Of a stretch of DNA of 64,000 nucleotides, positions 15,786-28,254 are shown one piece after another. The position numbers and the translations under genes were made by a program. The stretch comes from CAVQZA01 sp963724805 (GTDB taxonomy: Bacteria; Actinomycetota; Thermoleophilia; Gaiellales; Gaiellaceae): positions 1,116,001 through 1,180,000 of the forward strand of contig CAVRWA010000014.1 in assembly GCA_963724805.1 (NCBI GenBank). The letters run 5' to 3'. The notes below the pieces were generated by a model. It saw only the letters and a program-made list of their open reading frames with translations. It was not told the origin of the DNA and did no database searches. Positions within the stretch are counted from its first letter, which is position 1. Every line of letters begins with the position of its first letter.

Positions 15786-18231
15786 GACGTTCTCCTCACG
15801 TTCGCCGACGTGTAGAAGTTGAAGTGCGTCAGGGCGCCGTCGCCGGTGTCGGGGTCGGAGAACACGAACGGGATCGTGTTGCCGGTGCCGCCGCCGCCGA
15901 CAGGGTCCGGCACGACGTGCATGTGCAGGTGGTTGTGGAAGCTGATCCCCGTGGAGCCGGCGTCCATGATCGGCATTCCCTGCTTGACGGGCGTGCCCAC
16001 GATGTTCGCGGTGGGGACGGGCGGCGTGTGCCGGCCGAAGGCCGCGCTCACGCTGCCCGTGCGGCCGTGGCCGTAGACGGCGACCGTGCGGATCGTGCCG
16101 CCGCCGGGCCCCTGGTCCTGCGCGTCGGGCGGGATCGCGGCGCCGCGTGTCGTCGATGTCGTGGCGGATCGCGATGTAGTTCCAGTTGCCGCCGGGGCTC
16201 GTGTCGTCCGGGATGCTCTCGACGAACGCGACGACCGTGCCTGGACGCGCGGCGAGGATCTCGTCGTTCATGTCCATGCTGAAGTCGTAGGCGTAGATCT
16301 GGTCGACGTTGTTGAAGTTGTGGCTGAACAGCCCTTCGTTCGCCTGGCCCACGTACACCGGCCCGAGCGTCTTGTCGTACGGGAGCTTGTACGGCGATGC
16401 CGAGGAGGGCTTCGGGTAGCCCTTGAAGTCGGAAGGCCCGGCGGGGTTGAACGTCCCGCCCGAGGTGTGGCCCTCCTGCTGGAGGTAGAGCCAGTACGGG
16501 TCGAGGAGGATGCCCTGCGGGATCCCGTACCACATCTTCTCCAGCGTCGGCGACCCGGAGGGGTCGCCCGAGATCGACTCGCCGATGATGCCGCCGACGA
16601 GACCGCCGAGGAAGCCGACGATCGTGCCCATCAGGACGCCCCAGATCAGGAAGAACTCCGCCATCGGCCCGTAGTCGCCCCCCGGCTTCAGGAGGCCCCA
16701 GTTCTTGCGGTCGAACCCGAGTGCCAGGACGAGGTTCTGCAGGCCCAGCACGATGATGTCGCGGACGGCGTCGATCTCTTCGCGGTTGCGCGGGTGGGCT
16801 GTGCCGTCCGTGTCCGGTGCCTTGTGGTTGATCAGCGTCAGGATCGAGAGCAGCAGGTCCCGCGCGAGGCCGGTGAAGTACTTGTAGCTCAGCATCTCGG
16901 CGTAGTCCGGCCCCGCGAGCGTGAGCCACTCCTTGAAGCAGAGCCCGAATGCCGCCTTCGTGTGGACGCGTTCGAACGATGCCCCGAACGTGAAGGCGAA
17001 GCGGCCGATCAGCCCTTCGAGCCACCACGGCGGCGGCTCGCGCTTGAGAGCCTTCCACGTGCCGTAGCCCGTCGCGCCGATGCCGTTGAGGATGTTCGAG
17101 GCGTAGTCGCCCTCCTCGAGCGAGATCAGGTGGAAGAGGAGCTCGAAGCCGTTTGCGGTGATGCTCGAGATCCACGCGATCGTCTCCATCGTGTCCGCCG
17201 AGATCGTCCCGAACGAGTACGGCGTCGTGGTCCCGTCGTCGACCTTGCGGACCTGCGACCAGTCGCCGGATGTCTCCGAGATGAAGGTGTCCTTGCGCCA
17301 GGTGTTCCGCTGCACGATCTGGCCGGCAGCGGTCTTCACCACGTCGTCGCCGGGGGCGATCAGGGCCAGCTCGATCTGGAAGGGCCGGTGGTTGTTCGCG
17401 AGCCAGCTCGGGTACCAGAGGTAGACGTCGGTCGACGCGGACTTCGGCACGGTGCCCGCGCTCACGCTGCCCGTTCCGAAGCCGGTGAAGGGCACAGCAT
17501 GGAGGAGGTCCCGTCCGGCGTCGGCGACCTGGACGAGGTTCGCGCCGACGCAGGCGACGCGCGCGGCCTCGCTCGCGATCCCGGTGCGCCGGATCAGGTC
17601 GAACAGCTCCTCGGCCGCCTGCTCCAGCGGGATCTGGGGGAAGTGGAAGTCGTGCTCGGCGGTGCGCTTGATCGAGCGGAGCGCCGCGATCACCTGGCGC
17701 CGGTTCGAGCGGAGCGAGGAGTCCGACTCCGGCGCGACGTGCTCGAGCCGGTCGACGAAGTCGTCGAAGAACGCCCAGAGCTCGGTCTCGAGGAAGTCGG
17801 GGGTCAGCCCGAGGTCGGTCTCGACGAGGTCGAGCAGCTCGCCCAGGTGCTGGCGGATGTGGTCGATCGTGAGCTGCTCTGCGAGCCCGACGACCGTCGT
17901 GAGGATGTCGTGCGCCGCGGCGAGCGCAGCGTCGGGCCCGTCGACCGCCCCGAGCTGCCTGCGCCTTCTTCACGAGGGCGTCGAGCGGCGCCTCGAGCGC
18001 CGCCGACACGCGCTGGCGGGCGTGGTCGAGCCCGTGCTCGGCCTGCGCGAGGAACCGGGCGCTCGCGGCCTCGCCGGCGGCCTCGAAGGCCTCGAGGATA
18101 TGGCCGCCCTTGAGCGTGTCGATTGCGATCCCGATGCCGAGCTTGGCGAGGTCGCCGATCCCTGCGTCGGCGGGCGTCGCGTTCGCGAGGCGCGGCAGCC
18201 GCTGCGGCTGCGTCAGGAGCGAGCCGACAGC
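15782..18231 (-). CDS. Large tail-associated M23 (LytM) peptidase with a glycine-rich hydrophobic segment; three frame disruptions
   Basis: Roughly 815 codons follow the tape-measure stop, but no clean start codon is visible. The coding signal changes frame near 18010, 17955 and 16145. The first part is helical (LAKLGIGIAIDTLKGGHILEAF; LTIDHIRQHLGELLDLVETDLGL). Around 16583-16668 a hydrophobic glycine-rich hairpin (WGVLMGTIVGFLGGLVGGII) could insert in a membrane. The C-terminus has M23 zinc-site elements in order: SHNFNN...IYAYDF, AARPGTVVAF, YIAIRHD, TPVKQGMPI and HNHLHMHV. It is predicted to cut peptidoglycan cross-links as the tail penetrates. The family and tail role are clear. Whether the gene is intact is not. 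Confidence 0.65.
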
Positions 18232-21728
<3,497 letters not shown>

Positions 21729-21730
21729 TG

Positions 21731-22321
21731 TCAGGACCCCGTCCCGAACAGGTCGGCGATCTTGGCGGGCGCTTCCGAGAGGCCCTCGAGCGCCGCCTTG
21801 GTGCCGTCGAGTGCGCCGCTCAGGGGCGGCGTCGGGTCGCCGAAGTCCGGCACGCTCACGGCGTCGATCGCGTTGAGCGCGCCCGTGACGGAGTCGAGGA
21901 AGCCGCCCGCCTCGTCGAGCAGGCCGTCGTCCAGGCTCGGCGCGGGCGGCGGCGGCGGCGGCGGGCTTTCGCGCAGGGCGATCAGATACTCGATCTCGTC
22001 GGGCCGCGACGCGCTCTGCTCGAACCGCAGCGTCTCGATCACGACGTACTGGATCTCCGTGGCGGTGACGATGTCGGCGACGAAGGTCACCGGCTCGCCC
22101 GCGCGAAACTTGTCGCGCACCTCCTGGAGAAAGGCGTCGCGGTCCTCGTCGCCGAAGAGGCTGCCGCCGATCACGATCCGCGTCGGCGTCGACGCGAGGT
22201 CCTGGAAGAGGCTCGCGCTCTTCCCCGGCACCGCGAGCTCGGTGAACGACCGCTGCTCGACCGAGCCGATCGACGCGATGTGCGGGATCTCCCAGCCGCC
22301 GAGGACGGGCTTGACCTTCAC
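21731..22321 (-). CDS. Tail adaptor protein, DNA-circularisation-N-like
   Basis: 196 aa from GTG at 22321, overlapping the previous stop by 4 nt (GTGA). The first 115 residues (LGGWEIPHIASIGSVEQRSF, PTRIVIGGSLFGDEDRDAFL, FRAGEPVTFVADIVTATEIQ, VVIETLRFEQSA) resemble the N-terminal domain of the Mu-type 'DNA circularisation' tail proteins. A seven-proline linker and an acidic C-terminal tail follow. Such proteins sit between tube and hub and recur in contractile tails near the tape measure. Family assignment is from memory of the pattern, so moderate confidence. Confidence 0.6.
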   Translation of the reverse strand: MKVKPVLGGWEIPHIASIGSVEQRSFTELAVPGKSASLFQDLASTPTRIVIGGSLFGDEDRDAFLQEVRDKFRAGEPVTFVADIVTATEIQYVVIETLRFEQSASRPDEIEYLIALRESPPPPPPPAPSLDDGLLDEAGGFLDSVTGALNAIDAVSVPDFGDPTPPLSGALDGTKAALEGLSEAPAKIADLFGTGS

Positions 22322-22606
22322 GAGAGGTCCATCCCGTGGCGGCGGGCCTGCTCGATCAGCGCCTCGTTCACGAGCCACGCGAGGTCGGCGGGCTCGGGTG
22401 GCGCGGCCTGGACGGTCGGCAGCGTCCGGACGACCGAGCCGTTGGCCGGCGGCCTCGGGGCAGCCGCCTGCTGTGCGGGCGCCGCCGGCCGCCGGTGCTG
22501 TCTGCCCGCGCGCCGGGGCGGCCGGCGCGGCGGCGCCGTACTGCTCCGCCATCGTCTGGGCCTCCGTCAGGAGGAGCGAGGTGGAGAGCAGGTCGTACAG
22601 GCTCAA
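22318..22606 (-). CDS. Small tail-island protein (about 95 aa), frame-disrupted
   Basis: The best reading starts at a TTG at 22606 that overlaps the upstream stop (TTGA). It reads SLYDLLSTSLLLTEAQTMAEQ, then an Ala/Pro-rich linker. After a frame change near 22490 it ends in VVRTLPTVQAAPPEPADLAW and LVNEALIEQARRHGMDLS. The length is 289 nt, one more than a multiple of three, which fits a single-base indel. No family is recognised. In comparable tail clusters a small protein with a C-terminal amphipathic helix lies at this position. Confidence 0.45.
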
Positions 22607-23401
22607 CTGCCGGCGGTGCGACGACGTTGACGGCCGTGGAGATCCCCTCCGCGATCGTCCGCCCGATGTCCGCTCCCCCGCGGCCCCGCGACGCCGGCCG
22701 TCGCCTGAATCGCCTTGCCGACCTCGGACGTGACCGCATCGAGGATCGTTCCCGCCGACCGATCGGTTCCGCGGTGCGGGCGGAGCGCCGACCTCGTCCG
22801 ACACCATCCGGGCGGCGGTGTCCTCGACCTGGCCGACGAGCTCGCCCAGGAGCCCGATCGCTCCGGCGAGTGTGCCGGCCGGCCCGGTCGGCGCGGGTCG
22901 CGGCGCCGGCCGGACCGGGGTGCCCGGCCCGGGCTTTGCGAGCGCCTCGACCGGCGCGGCAGTGACCGCGGTCGCGGTCGTCGCGACCTTGGTCACCGCA
23001 TCGACGACGGTCGGGAAGAACCCTGCGCCCCGGGGTGCCACCGAGCTCGCCGGAGCCTGCCGTGCAAGAGTCGCCGCCGCGCGGGCGCCCGCCGCCTGTC
23101 CCGCCGCCTGTCCCGCCGCCGCGCCCGCCTGGGCCCCGGGCGACGCGGGAGTCACAGGCGCCTTCCGGCGCGCCGCCGCGGCGGCGCCCTGCTGGGCCCC
23201 GGCTGCGCCGCCCACGTCCGGAATCGCCCCGAACGGCGAGAACGAGACGAGGTCGAGCGCAGGCGAAAGCGCCGCGGGCAGCTGCTCGGCCGCCGCCAGC
23301 GTGAGGCTCAGTGCGCCGAGCGGCTCGCCGAGCGAGGCCGCAGCACGCCGCAGCGCACGCACGGCCGAGAGGTCAGGCTGCTGAGGAACGTGGGCGCTCA
23401 C
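22603..23401 (-). CDS. Ala/Pro-rich tail-island protein (about 265 aa), frame-disrupted
   Basis: Starts at GTG 23401 inside the end of the upstream gene. The N-terminus (VRALRRAAASLGEPLGALSL) is helical. A long Ala/Gly/Pro-rich linker with GQAAGQAAGARAAA follows. Credible sequence changes frame near 22770 (to AGTILDAVTSEVGKAIQATA) and near 22690 (to DIGRTIAEGISTAVNVVAPP), and probably once more just before the TGA at 22603. No family is recognised. It lies between the assembly protein and the tail adaptor, so a structural or chaperone role is possible. Confidence 0.45.
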
Positions 23402-23855
23402 TGAGGAGTTTGAGATGGAGCAACACCTGCCCGAGGGTCAGCTCGCCGATCTCCTGCGGCGTCCAGCCGAAGCGCTCGGCCAGCAGGTACGTCGCCTTCG
23501 AGAGCGGCTCGTCGACCGCCATTGCCAGCTGGTCGACCGTGGTCGAGATCCCGCTCACCTCGTTGATCCGCTCGAGCAGGAACTGGACGAGCCCGACGTG
23601 CAGCGAGGACACCTGGGCGACCGTCAGCTCCGGCTCGACGAGCGCCTGCTGGACCATCAGCGTCGCCACCAGCGAGTCGCTCTCCTTCGCCGCGCGCGTG
23701 ATCACCTGCAGGTCGCCGACGGTCAGCGGCCGCAGGCGCACGGTCCCGGGAACGGACGGCTCCGCGCCGTTCCCGGGGTGCAGGATCGCCGGCGGCACCT
23801 CGGCCTCGTAGGTCAAGGCGCTGCCGGCGACGAGCTCCTCGCCCGTGAGGATCAC
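23373..23855 (-). CDS. Tail assembly-type protein between tube and tape measure
   Basis: 160 aa, ATGA-coupled to the tube gene. After a short beta part (MILTGEELVAGSALTYEAEV; TVRLRPLTVGDLQVITRAAK) it is helical: LVATLMVQQALVEPELTVAQ and INEVSGISTTVDQLAMAVDE. The size, helicity and position match the tail assembly chaperone slot of myophages and the small T4-like protein found after the tube gene in eCIS-type clusters. No slippery heptamer or -1 extension was seen. Function is inferred from position. Confidence 0.6.
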   Translation of the reverse strand: MILTGEELVAGSALTYEAEVPPAILHPGNGAEPSVPGTVRLRPLTVGDLQVITRAAKESDSLVATLMVQQALVEPELTVAQVSSLHVGLVQFLLERINEVSGISTTVDQLAMAVDEPLSKATYLLAERFGWTPQEIGELTLGQVLLHLKLLSERPRSSAA

Positions 23856-24352
23856 GACGGTGCGTCTCCGATGTCGATGAACAGGGCCGTGAAGTCGGCC
23901 GACTCCATCACCACGTCGTCCTCGGGCAGGTCGTACACCCAGTTGTTGAGCTTGACGTCGTGGAGCGTGACCGAGCTGTTCACGCCGGGCACCGCGACGT
24001 TCTCGACGAGCAGCGTGATGTTGAACGAGGGCTGCACCCAGCTCCCGGCGGGACGGCTCGTCGCCGCCTCGCCGAGCAGGAGCTTCAGCAGGGCGCCGTT
24101 GATGAACGCCCGGCCGATCGTGCCGGTGATCGTGACGTTGCCCGGCCGGAGCTGCGTCGGGTAGCGGCTGCCGAGCTCGTTGTAGATCTTGATCTCGGAC
24201 TTCACCTCGACGCGGACGCTCTGAACCCGGCCGACCGAGATCAGGTCGTACGCCGTGAGCACCCCCTGTGCCGCGTCGCCCTCCGCTCCCGTCGGGACGG
24301 AGAGGCTGATCGCGCCGTCGGCGCCCGTGTAGATACTCGTGTTGACTGGCAA
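23852..24352 (-). CDS. Contractile-tail inner tube protein
   Basis: 166 aa from TTG at 24352, set by AGGAGG six bases upstream. The beta-rich sequence fits gpFII/gp19-type tubes: TSIYTGADGAISL, SVRVEVKSEIKIYNELGSR (helix after a strand), NVTITGTIGRAFINGALLK and a C-terminal VVMESADFTALFIDIGD. It is encoded 10 nt after the sheath gene, as in most contractile tails. The hexamer tube is what the contracting sheath drives through the target envelope. Confidence 0.82.
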   Translation of the reverse strand: MPVNTSIYTGADGAISLSVPTGAEGDAAQGVLTAYDLISVGRVQSVRVEVKSEIKIYNELGSRYPTQLRPGNVTITGTIGRAFINGALLKLLLGEAATSRPAGSWVQPSFNITLLVENVAVPGVNSSVTLHDVKLNNWVYDLPEDDVVMESADFTALFIDIGDAPS

Positions 24353-24362
24353 GGAGAGCCTC

Positions 24363-25433
24363 CTATTCGAGCGTGAGCGTGACGGCGACGAAGTCGATGC
24401 TGAACGTCGGCCTGAGGATCGCGTTGACGATCGCCCGGCCCGCGATCTCGTCCGCACGCGTGGCGGTGACGGCGAGCTCGTAGCTGATCAGGGCCTCGTC
24501 GGCGACCATCGCGCTGAGGAAGCCGTTGATCGCCCCCTCCAGCGCCTTGCGGACACGGGAGTTGTTCAGGCGCCCGATGAACGGGGACGAGACGGAGCGC
24601 ATCCCGGCCTTCGCGTAGTCGGTGATCCGCCGCGTCGTGATCTGGCGGAACGGGCCCGAGTCGGACGTCAGCCCGCGCACCACCCGCACGCCGCCGCGCT
24701 CCTCGAGCACGAGCGTCCGCGCCTGCACGAGGGTCTTCTCCTCGCCGTAGGTGAAGCGCTGCTCGAGTTTCTGCACGGAGGCGAGCACCTTGTTCGTCGG
24801 GCTCGACTGCGGCACGAGCGTGCTGAGGAGGCCGGCCACCGCCGCGGCGGCGTACGTTCCCGGCAAGATCACGTCGGCCCTGGCCACCGAGTCGTATGCG
24901 TGGATCCCCGGTGCGACGAAGATGATGCGGTCGTTGTCGGGCACCTCGGCCACGATGTCGGCTACCGCCGTCTCGTCCGTGCCGACCACGGCGATGCAGT
25001 CCCTGCCGTTGTTCTCGGCCTCCTCGAGCACCGCTCCGAGCACGGCGAGCGCATCGGAGGTCGAGAGCTCCGGAGCGACGAGGATGTTGACGTCGTCCTT
25101 GATCAGCTTCTCGAACGCGGCCGTGAAGGCCGCCTGATCGGCACCGGCCGCGAGGCCCTGGGCGAACGTGACGCCGCCGCCGTTGCGGTAAGCGAGCTCG
25201 AGGCCACGGGTGAGGTTCTTCTTTCCGCTCGAGAACGCGTCGTACGCACCGAACGCGTTCACGGCGTCGTCGAAGCCGGAGAGGATCTCCGTGTCGGGGG
25301 GCACCGTCCCTGCCGTCCCGACGATGCCGATGTTTCCGGTTGAGACTGCCGCGCCGGCGATCAGCGCGTCCGCCCGAACCTGGACGTACGCCCCCGGTAT
25401 GACGAGGCTGTCGAGTGCGAAGCTCTCGGCCAT
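24363..25433 (-). CDS. Contractile tail sheath protein
   Basis: 356 aa. Typical sheath features: N-terminal PGAYVQV; domain with VGIVGTAGTVPPDTEIL-like turns; KLIKDDVNILVAPELSTSD; and the C-terminal core ERGGVRVVRGLTSDSG, FRQITTRRITDYAKAGMRSV, FIGRLNNSRVRKALEGAING followed by a final extended strand for ring handshaking. The ATG is preceded by AAAGGAG. Only one sheath gene is present, unlike the two or three of Afp/PVC-type eCIS. Length is at the short end for the family. Confidence 0.92.
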   Translation of the reverse strand: MAESFALDSLVIPGAYVQVRADALIAGAAVSTGNIGIVGTAGTVPPDTEILSGFDDAVNAFGAYDAFSSGKKNLTRGLELAYRNGGGVTFAQGLAAGADQAAFTAAFEKLIKDDVNILVAPELSTSDALAVLGAVLEEAENNGRDCIAVVGTDETAVADIVAEVPDNDRIIFVAPGIHAYDSVARADVILPGTYAAAAVAGLLSTLVPQSSPTNKVLASVQKLEQRFTYGEEKTLVQARTLVLEERGGVRVVRGLTSDSGPFRQITTRRITDYAKAGMRSVSSPFIGRLNNSRVRKALEGAINGFLSAMVADEALISYELAVTATRADEIAGRAIVNAILRPTFSIDFVAVTLTLE

Positions 25434-25460
25434 CCACTTTCTCCTTTCGTGCCTAGATCG

Positions 25461-26541
25461 CTAGATCGCGACGAGTTCGATGCCGTAGAACAGGGCCTGC
25501 GGGTTCTGGAACGTCATGAGGCCGACACGGCCCGGCCCCGGAAGCGCCGAGTCGGTGCCGGCGAGCGGCGGGTCCTCGTCGACGAAGAGCTGGAGGTCGG
25601 AGCGGCGCGCAACGACCTTCAGCCTGGTCACCGCTCCGACCGTGAAGCTCGCCGTCGCGTCGAGTGCGACCTGCTGGAAGGTGCCGGCGACCTTGCGTGC
25701 CGAGCAGCCGGTAGTTCTTGTTCTCGTTCAGCAGGGCGAAGTAGAAGTTCGCGTCGTCCAGGTAGCGGAAGACGAGCCCGATCCCCTGGTCGCCGTCCGA
25801 CTCGACCTCGGAGCGCAAGATGAAGTCGGATACCGCCGGGATGCTCGGCGTCGCGCGCAGGACGAGGTAGGTGCCGGGCTTGTTCGCGTTCACGGCGCTC
25901 GTGCCGCCCGAGATCGCAGAGGTCTGCTGGATCCGCTGCTCGACGGCGTCGAAGCTCCAGCTCGACGGGGCGTTGCTCGTCGCGAGCGGGTCGTCCACGA
26001 CGTCGAACCAGGCGAGCGACTGAGCGCTGAACTCCGCCGAGATGAGCTTGCGAGGGTCGTTGTCGCCCGAGAGGTCGAGATCGAGCGGGACCTCCTTGAT
26101 CACGCCGCTCGAGTCCTCGGGGAACTTGAGGAACTCGTACAGGACCGAGAACGTGACCTCCTGACGCGCGACGCCGTCGGGCCCGGGCGCGGGCGGTGTC
26201 TGGAGCCCAAGGCCATCGACGCCGAGGTCGAGGATCCCGAGCTTGCGCAGGTCGCCTCTCGGCGCGCCCACGACCGCGGCCGTGAGATCGGCGACGGCGT
26301 CGTTCAGCGTCTCCAGCGTCTCGGTCTTGACGCCGACGATCGCGTTGGCGCTCACGCGGCGGCCGATGATCTCCCCCTCGGGGTCCTCGTTCGTGCCGAC
26401 GAAGCCGTTCAGCCCGGTCGTGGCGAACCGCGTCGGGCTCACGGCGAGATCGGGCGCGAGCGCGGGGCTTCCCGACGGCGGAAGCAGTGAGCTCAGGGCC
26501 GTGGTCAACTGGGTCAGTGCTTCGCCGTTGAGTGGGTCCAT
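25461..26541 (-). CDS. Putative tail terminator-like protein with C-terminal lectin-like (LamG/DUF1080-type) domain; one frame disruption
   Basis: About 360 codons. Residues 1-150 include VTFSVLYEFLKFPEDSSGVI and VPLDLDLSGDND, which would suit a tail-end protein at this position, just before the sheath. From about residue 160 the sequence reads like a concanavalin-type lectin fold: GDQGIGLVFRYLDDANFYFA, LLNENKNYRLL, then after a frame change near 25700, FTVGAVTRLKVVARRSDLQL, FVDEDPP and GPGRVGLMTFQNPQALFYGI. The corrected frame ends at a TAG at 25461. The lectin-like call is moderately supported by pattern. The terminator idea is weak. Confidence 0.5.
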
Positions 26542-26617
26542 TGGGTACGCGCGAGATCGGCCGTCGATCGACCCGGCGAGTATTTCCGCGGCCCGTCACT
26601 CGGGCGTCAACGCAGCG

Positions 26618-27322
26618 TCACGTACGTAAGACAGAGGCGATCAGCGCCTCCATCTTCGGCGACGGCGAGAGCCGGAGCTCGTCGTGGAGCAGTGCCCTGA
26701 AGCGCCGGTACTGTGCCAGCGCCTCGCTGCGGTTGCCCTCGGCGAGGTGCGCCCGGACGAGCGCGCGATGGGCGCTTTCCCGCAGCGGCTCGCTCTTCAT
26801 CGCGGCCAGCCCTGCCTCGATCGCCTCGCCGAACCTCTCCGCCTCGACGAGCCGGTCGCACAGGCGCTCCAGCGCGTGGACGCGGAGCTGCCGAAAGCGC
26901 TCGCGCTCGACCGCCACCCAGTCGTCGTACCAGTCCGGGAGCAGGTCGCGCGAGAGCAGGAGGCCGTCCGGGCTGGGGCACTCCGGCTCGGCCGGGTCGA
27001 GCAGGCGCCGCGCCTGGGCGGCGGCCGTCTCGACGTCGACGGCCACGTTCGCCGCGAGGTGGAGCCGCTCGCCGTCCGCCTCGATGAAGCGGTGGCGACG
27101 GTTCAGGCGCCAGAGCGCCGAGCGGAGGCTGCCGGCCGCTCGGTCGTCGCTGGAGTCGAGCCAGAGCGAGCCGGCGACGAACGGCCGCAGCAGCGAGCGT
27201 CCGTGCAGGGCGAGGAACACGAGCACGCGTTGGCCGTTCATCGGGAGCGGGACCGACTCGCCGCCGACCGAGAGGTCGAACGCGCCGAGCAGCGTGAGCC
27301 GGGGAGCCTGGTCCAGCGTCAT
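26618..27322 (-). CDS. SARP/BTAD-domain transcriptional regulator
   Basis: 234 aa. An OmpR-type winged helix covers residues 8-95 (LTLLGAFDLSVGGESVPLPM, QRVLVFLALHG, AGSLRSALWRLNRR). A bacterial transcriptional activation domain follows at 100-230 (DWVAVERERFRQLRVHALER, EAIEAGLAAMKSEPLRESAH, NRSEALAQYRRFRALLHDEL). This is the minimal SARP architecture with no NB-ARC or TPR extension. It lies 76 bp upstream of the tail operon in the same direction, so it is the obvious candidate activator of that operon. Direct control is inferred. Confidence 0.82.
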   Translation of the reverse strand: MTLDQAPRLTLLGAFDLSVGGESVPLPMNGQRVLVFLALHGRSLLRPFVAGSLWLDSSDDRAAGSLRSALWRLNRRHRFIEADGERLHLAANVAVDVETAAAQARRLLDPAEPECPSPDGLLLSRDLLPDWYDDWVAVERERFRQLRVHALERLCDRLVEAERFGEAIEAGLAAMKSEPLRESAHRALVRAHLAEGNRSEALAQYRRFRALLHDELRLSPSPKMEALIASVLRT

Positions 27323-27466
27323 CGCGCGGCCGCGGGGGCACGCCTCATTGCCCCGTGCTCAGAGGGGAGAGAACCGCCGCAGCAACGGATCAGGGAACAA
27401 CTCACCGCACCCCCGTCGCTCTCGCCCGCGCGGACAAGAATAGGACGAGACCCTCGGTCAGTCAAT

Positions 27467-28153
27467 CTAGATGTACTCGTCGTCCCGGTCGGTGCGATCG
27501 GAGCTGAACAGCAGCAGCTCGTCTTCGTGCTTGTAGGTCGGGAGCTGCTCCCAGACGACGCACGGGTGGACTCTCGACCTGTCGATGTGGGCCGCGTCGG
27601 TCTGCGCCAGAGTCCACTGGTACTGGTCGCTCGCATTCGGGAGGGCAACGCAGGCCCCGTCGTAGAGCTCGACGAAGTAGTCGGAGACCGCGCCCTCCCA
27701 CATCGCGAAGGGGTACACCTTCGCCGGGATGATCGTCACCGCCAGTGGGAACTCCGCGCCGAAGATGTCCTTCACCGCGGCGAGCAGTCCCGCGTGCTCG
27801 AGCGAGATCGGCAGGCTGGTGTCCCAGGCGTGGCCTGGCTCGAGGAACCAGCCCGCCTCGAGGTTCAGGTTGAGGCCGACGATCTCCGTTCCGGGCCACG
27901 TGTTGCGAATCGACGTCAACGCCGCGCGGTGATCCTCGCCGGGATTGTGCACCGACCACCCCACGACCGTGAGCCCGGCCCCCTTGTACTGCGTCATCTG
28001 CGCCTGCACCATGCCGGCGTTCATCGGCTGTCCCGACCAGAGCAGGAGCTCGAGCCGGCCCATGCCGCCACGTTGCATCCGTGGCCCCGCCACGGAGAGG
28101 GGGAACGAGTCCGCCCCCACGACCATCACACCGCGACCCGAAAAGACGGACAT
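27467..28153 (-). CDS. Protein of unknown function, possibly a TIM-barrel-like fold
   Basis: 228 aa, no signal peptide or membrane helix. Alternating strand/helix pattern with LELLLWSGQPMNAGMVQAQM, LTVVGWSVHNPGEDHRAAL, VGLNLNLEAGWF and FPLAVTIIPAKVYPFAMWEG suggests part of a beta/alpha barrel, with acidic and aromatic residues (E, W, H, D) clustered after strands as in glycoside hydrolases. I recognise no family. It lies between the SARP regulator and the MarR gene, same strand, 144 bp before the regulator. It could be cargo or an accessory of the tail island, or unrelated. Confidence 0.55.
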   Translation of the reverse strand: MSVFSGRGVMVVGADSFPLSVAGPRMQRGGMGRLELLLWSGQPMNAGMVQAQMTQYKGAGLTVVGWSVHNPGEDHRAALTSIRNTWPGTEIVGLNLNLEAGWFLEPGHAWDTSLPISLEHAGLLAAVKDIFGAEFPLAVTIIPAKVYPFAMWEGAVSDYFVELYDGACVALPNASDQYQWTLAQTDAAHIDRSRVHPCVVWEQLPTYKHEDELLLFSSDRTDRDDEYI

Positions 28154-28154
28154 C

Positions 28155-28185
28155 CGGCCACCTCACAGTCGTCGTCGGGTGGCCG
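28155..28185 (-). terminator. 8-bp hairpin after the MarR gene
   Basis: CGGCCACC and GGTGGCCG pair across a 15-nt loop in the gap between the MarR stop and the next minus-strand gene. There is no T-run, so this is only a possible factor-assisted terminator. Confidence 0.3.
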
Positions 28186-28254
28186 CCCGCCCCCACCTCA
28201 AGAACGCGAGATTCGCACTCTTGCGCTCGGGCGCAGCCGAGTCAAGCCGTCCGG

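Noticed and set aside
27335..27354. GGGGCA / TGCCCC hairpin upstream of the SARP gene
   Set aside because: Six pairs with an eight-base loop and no T-run, which is background for this base composition.
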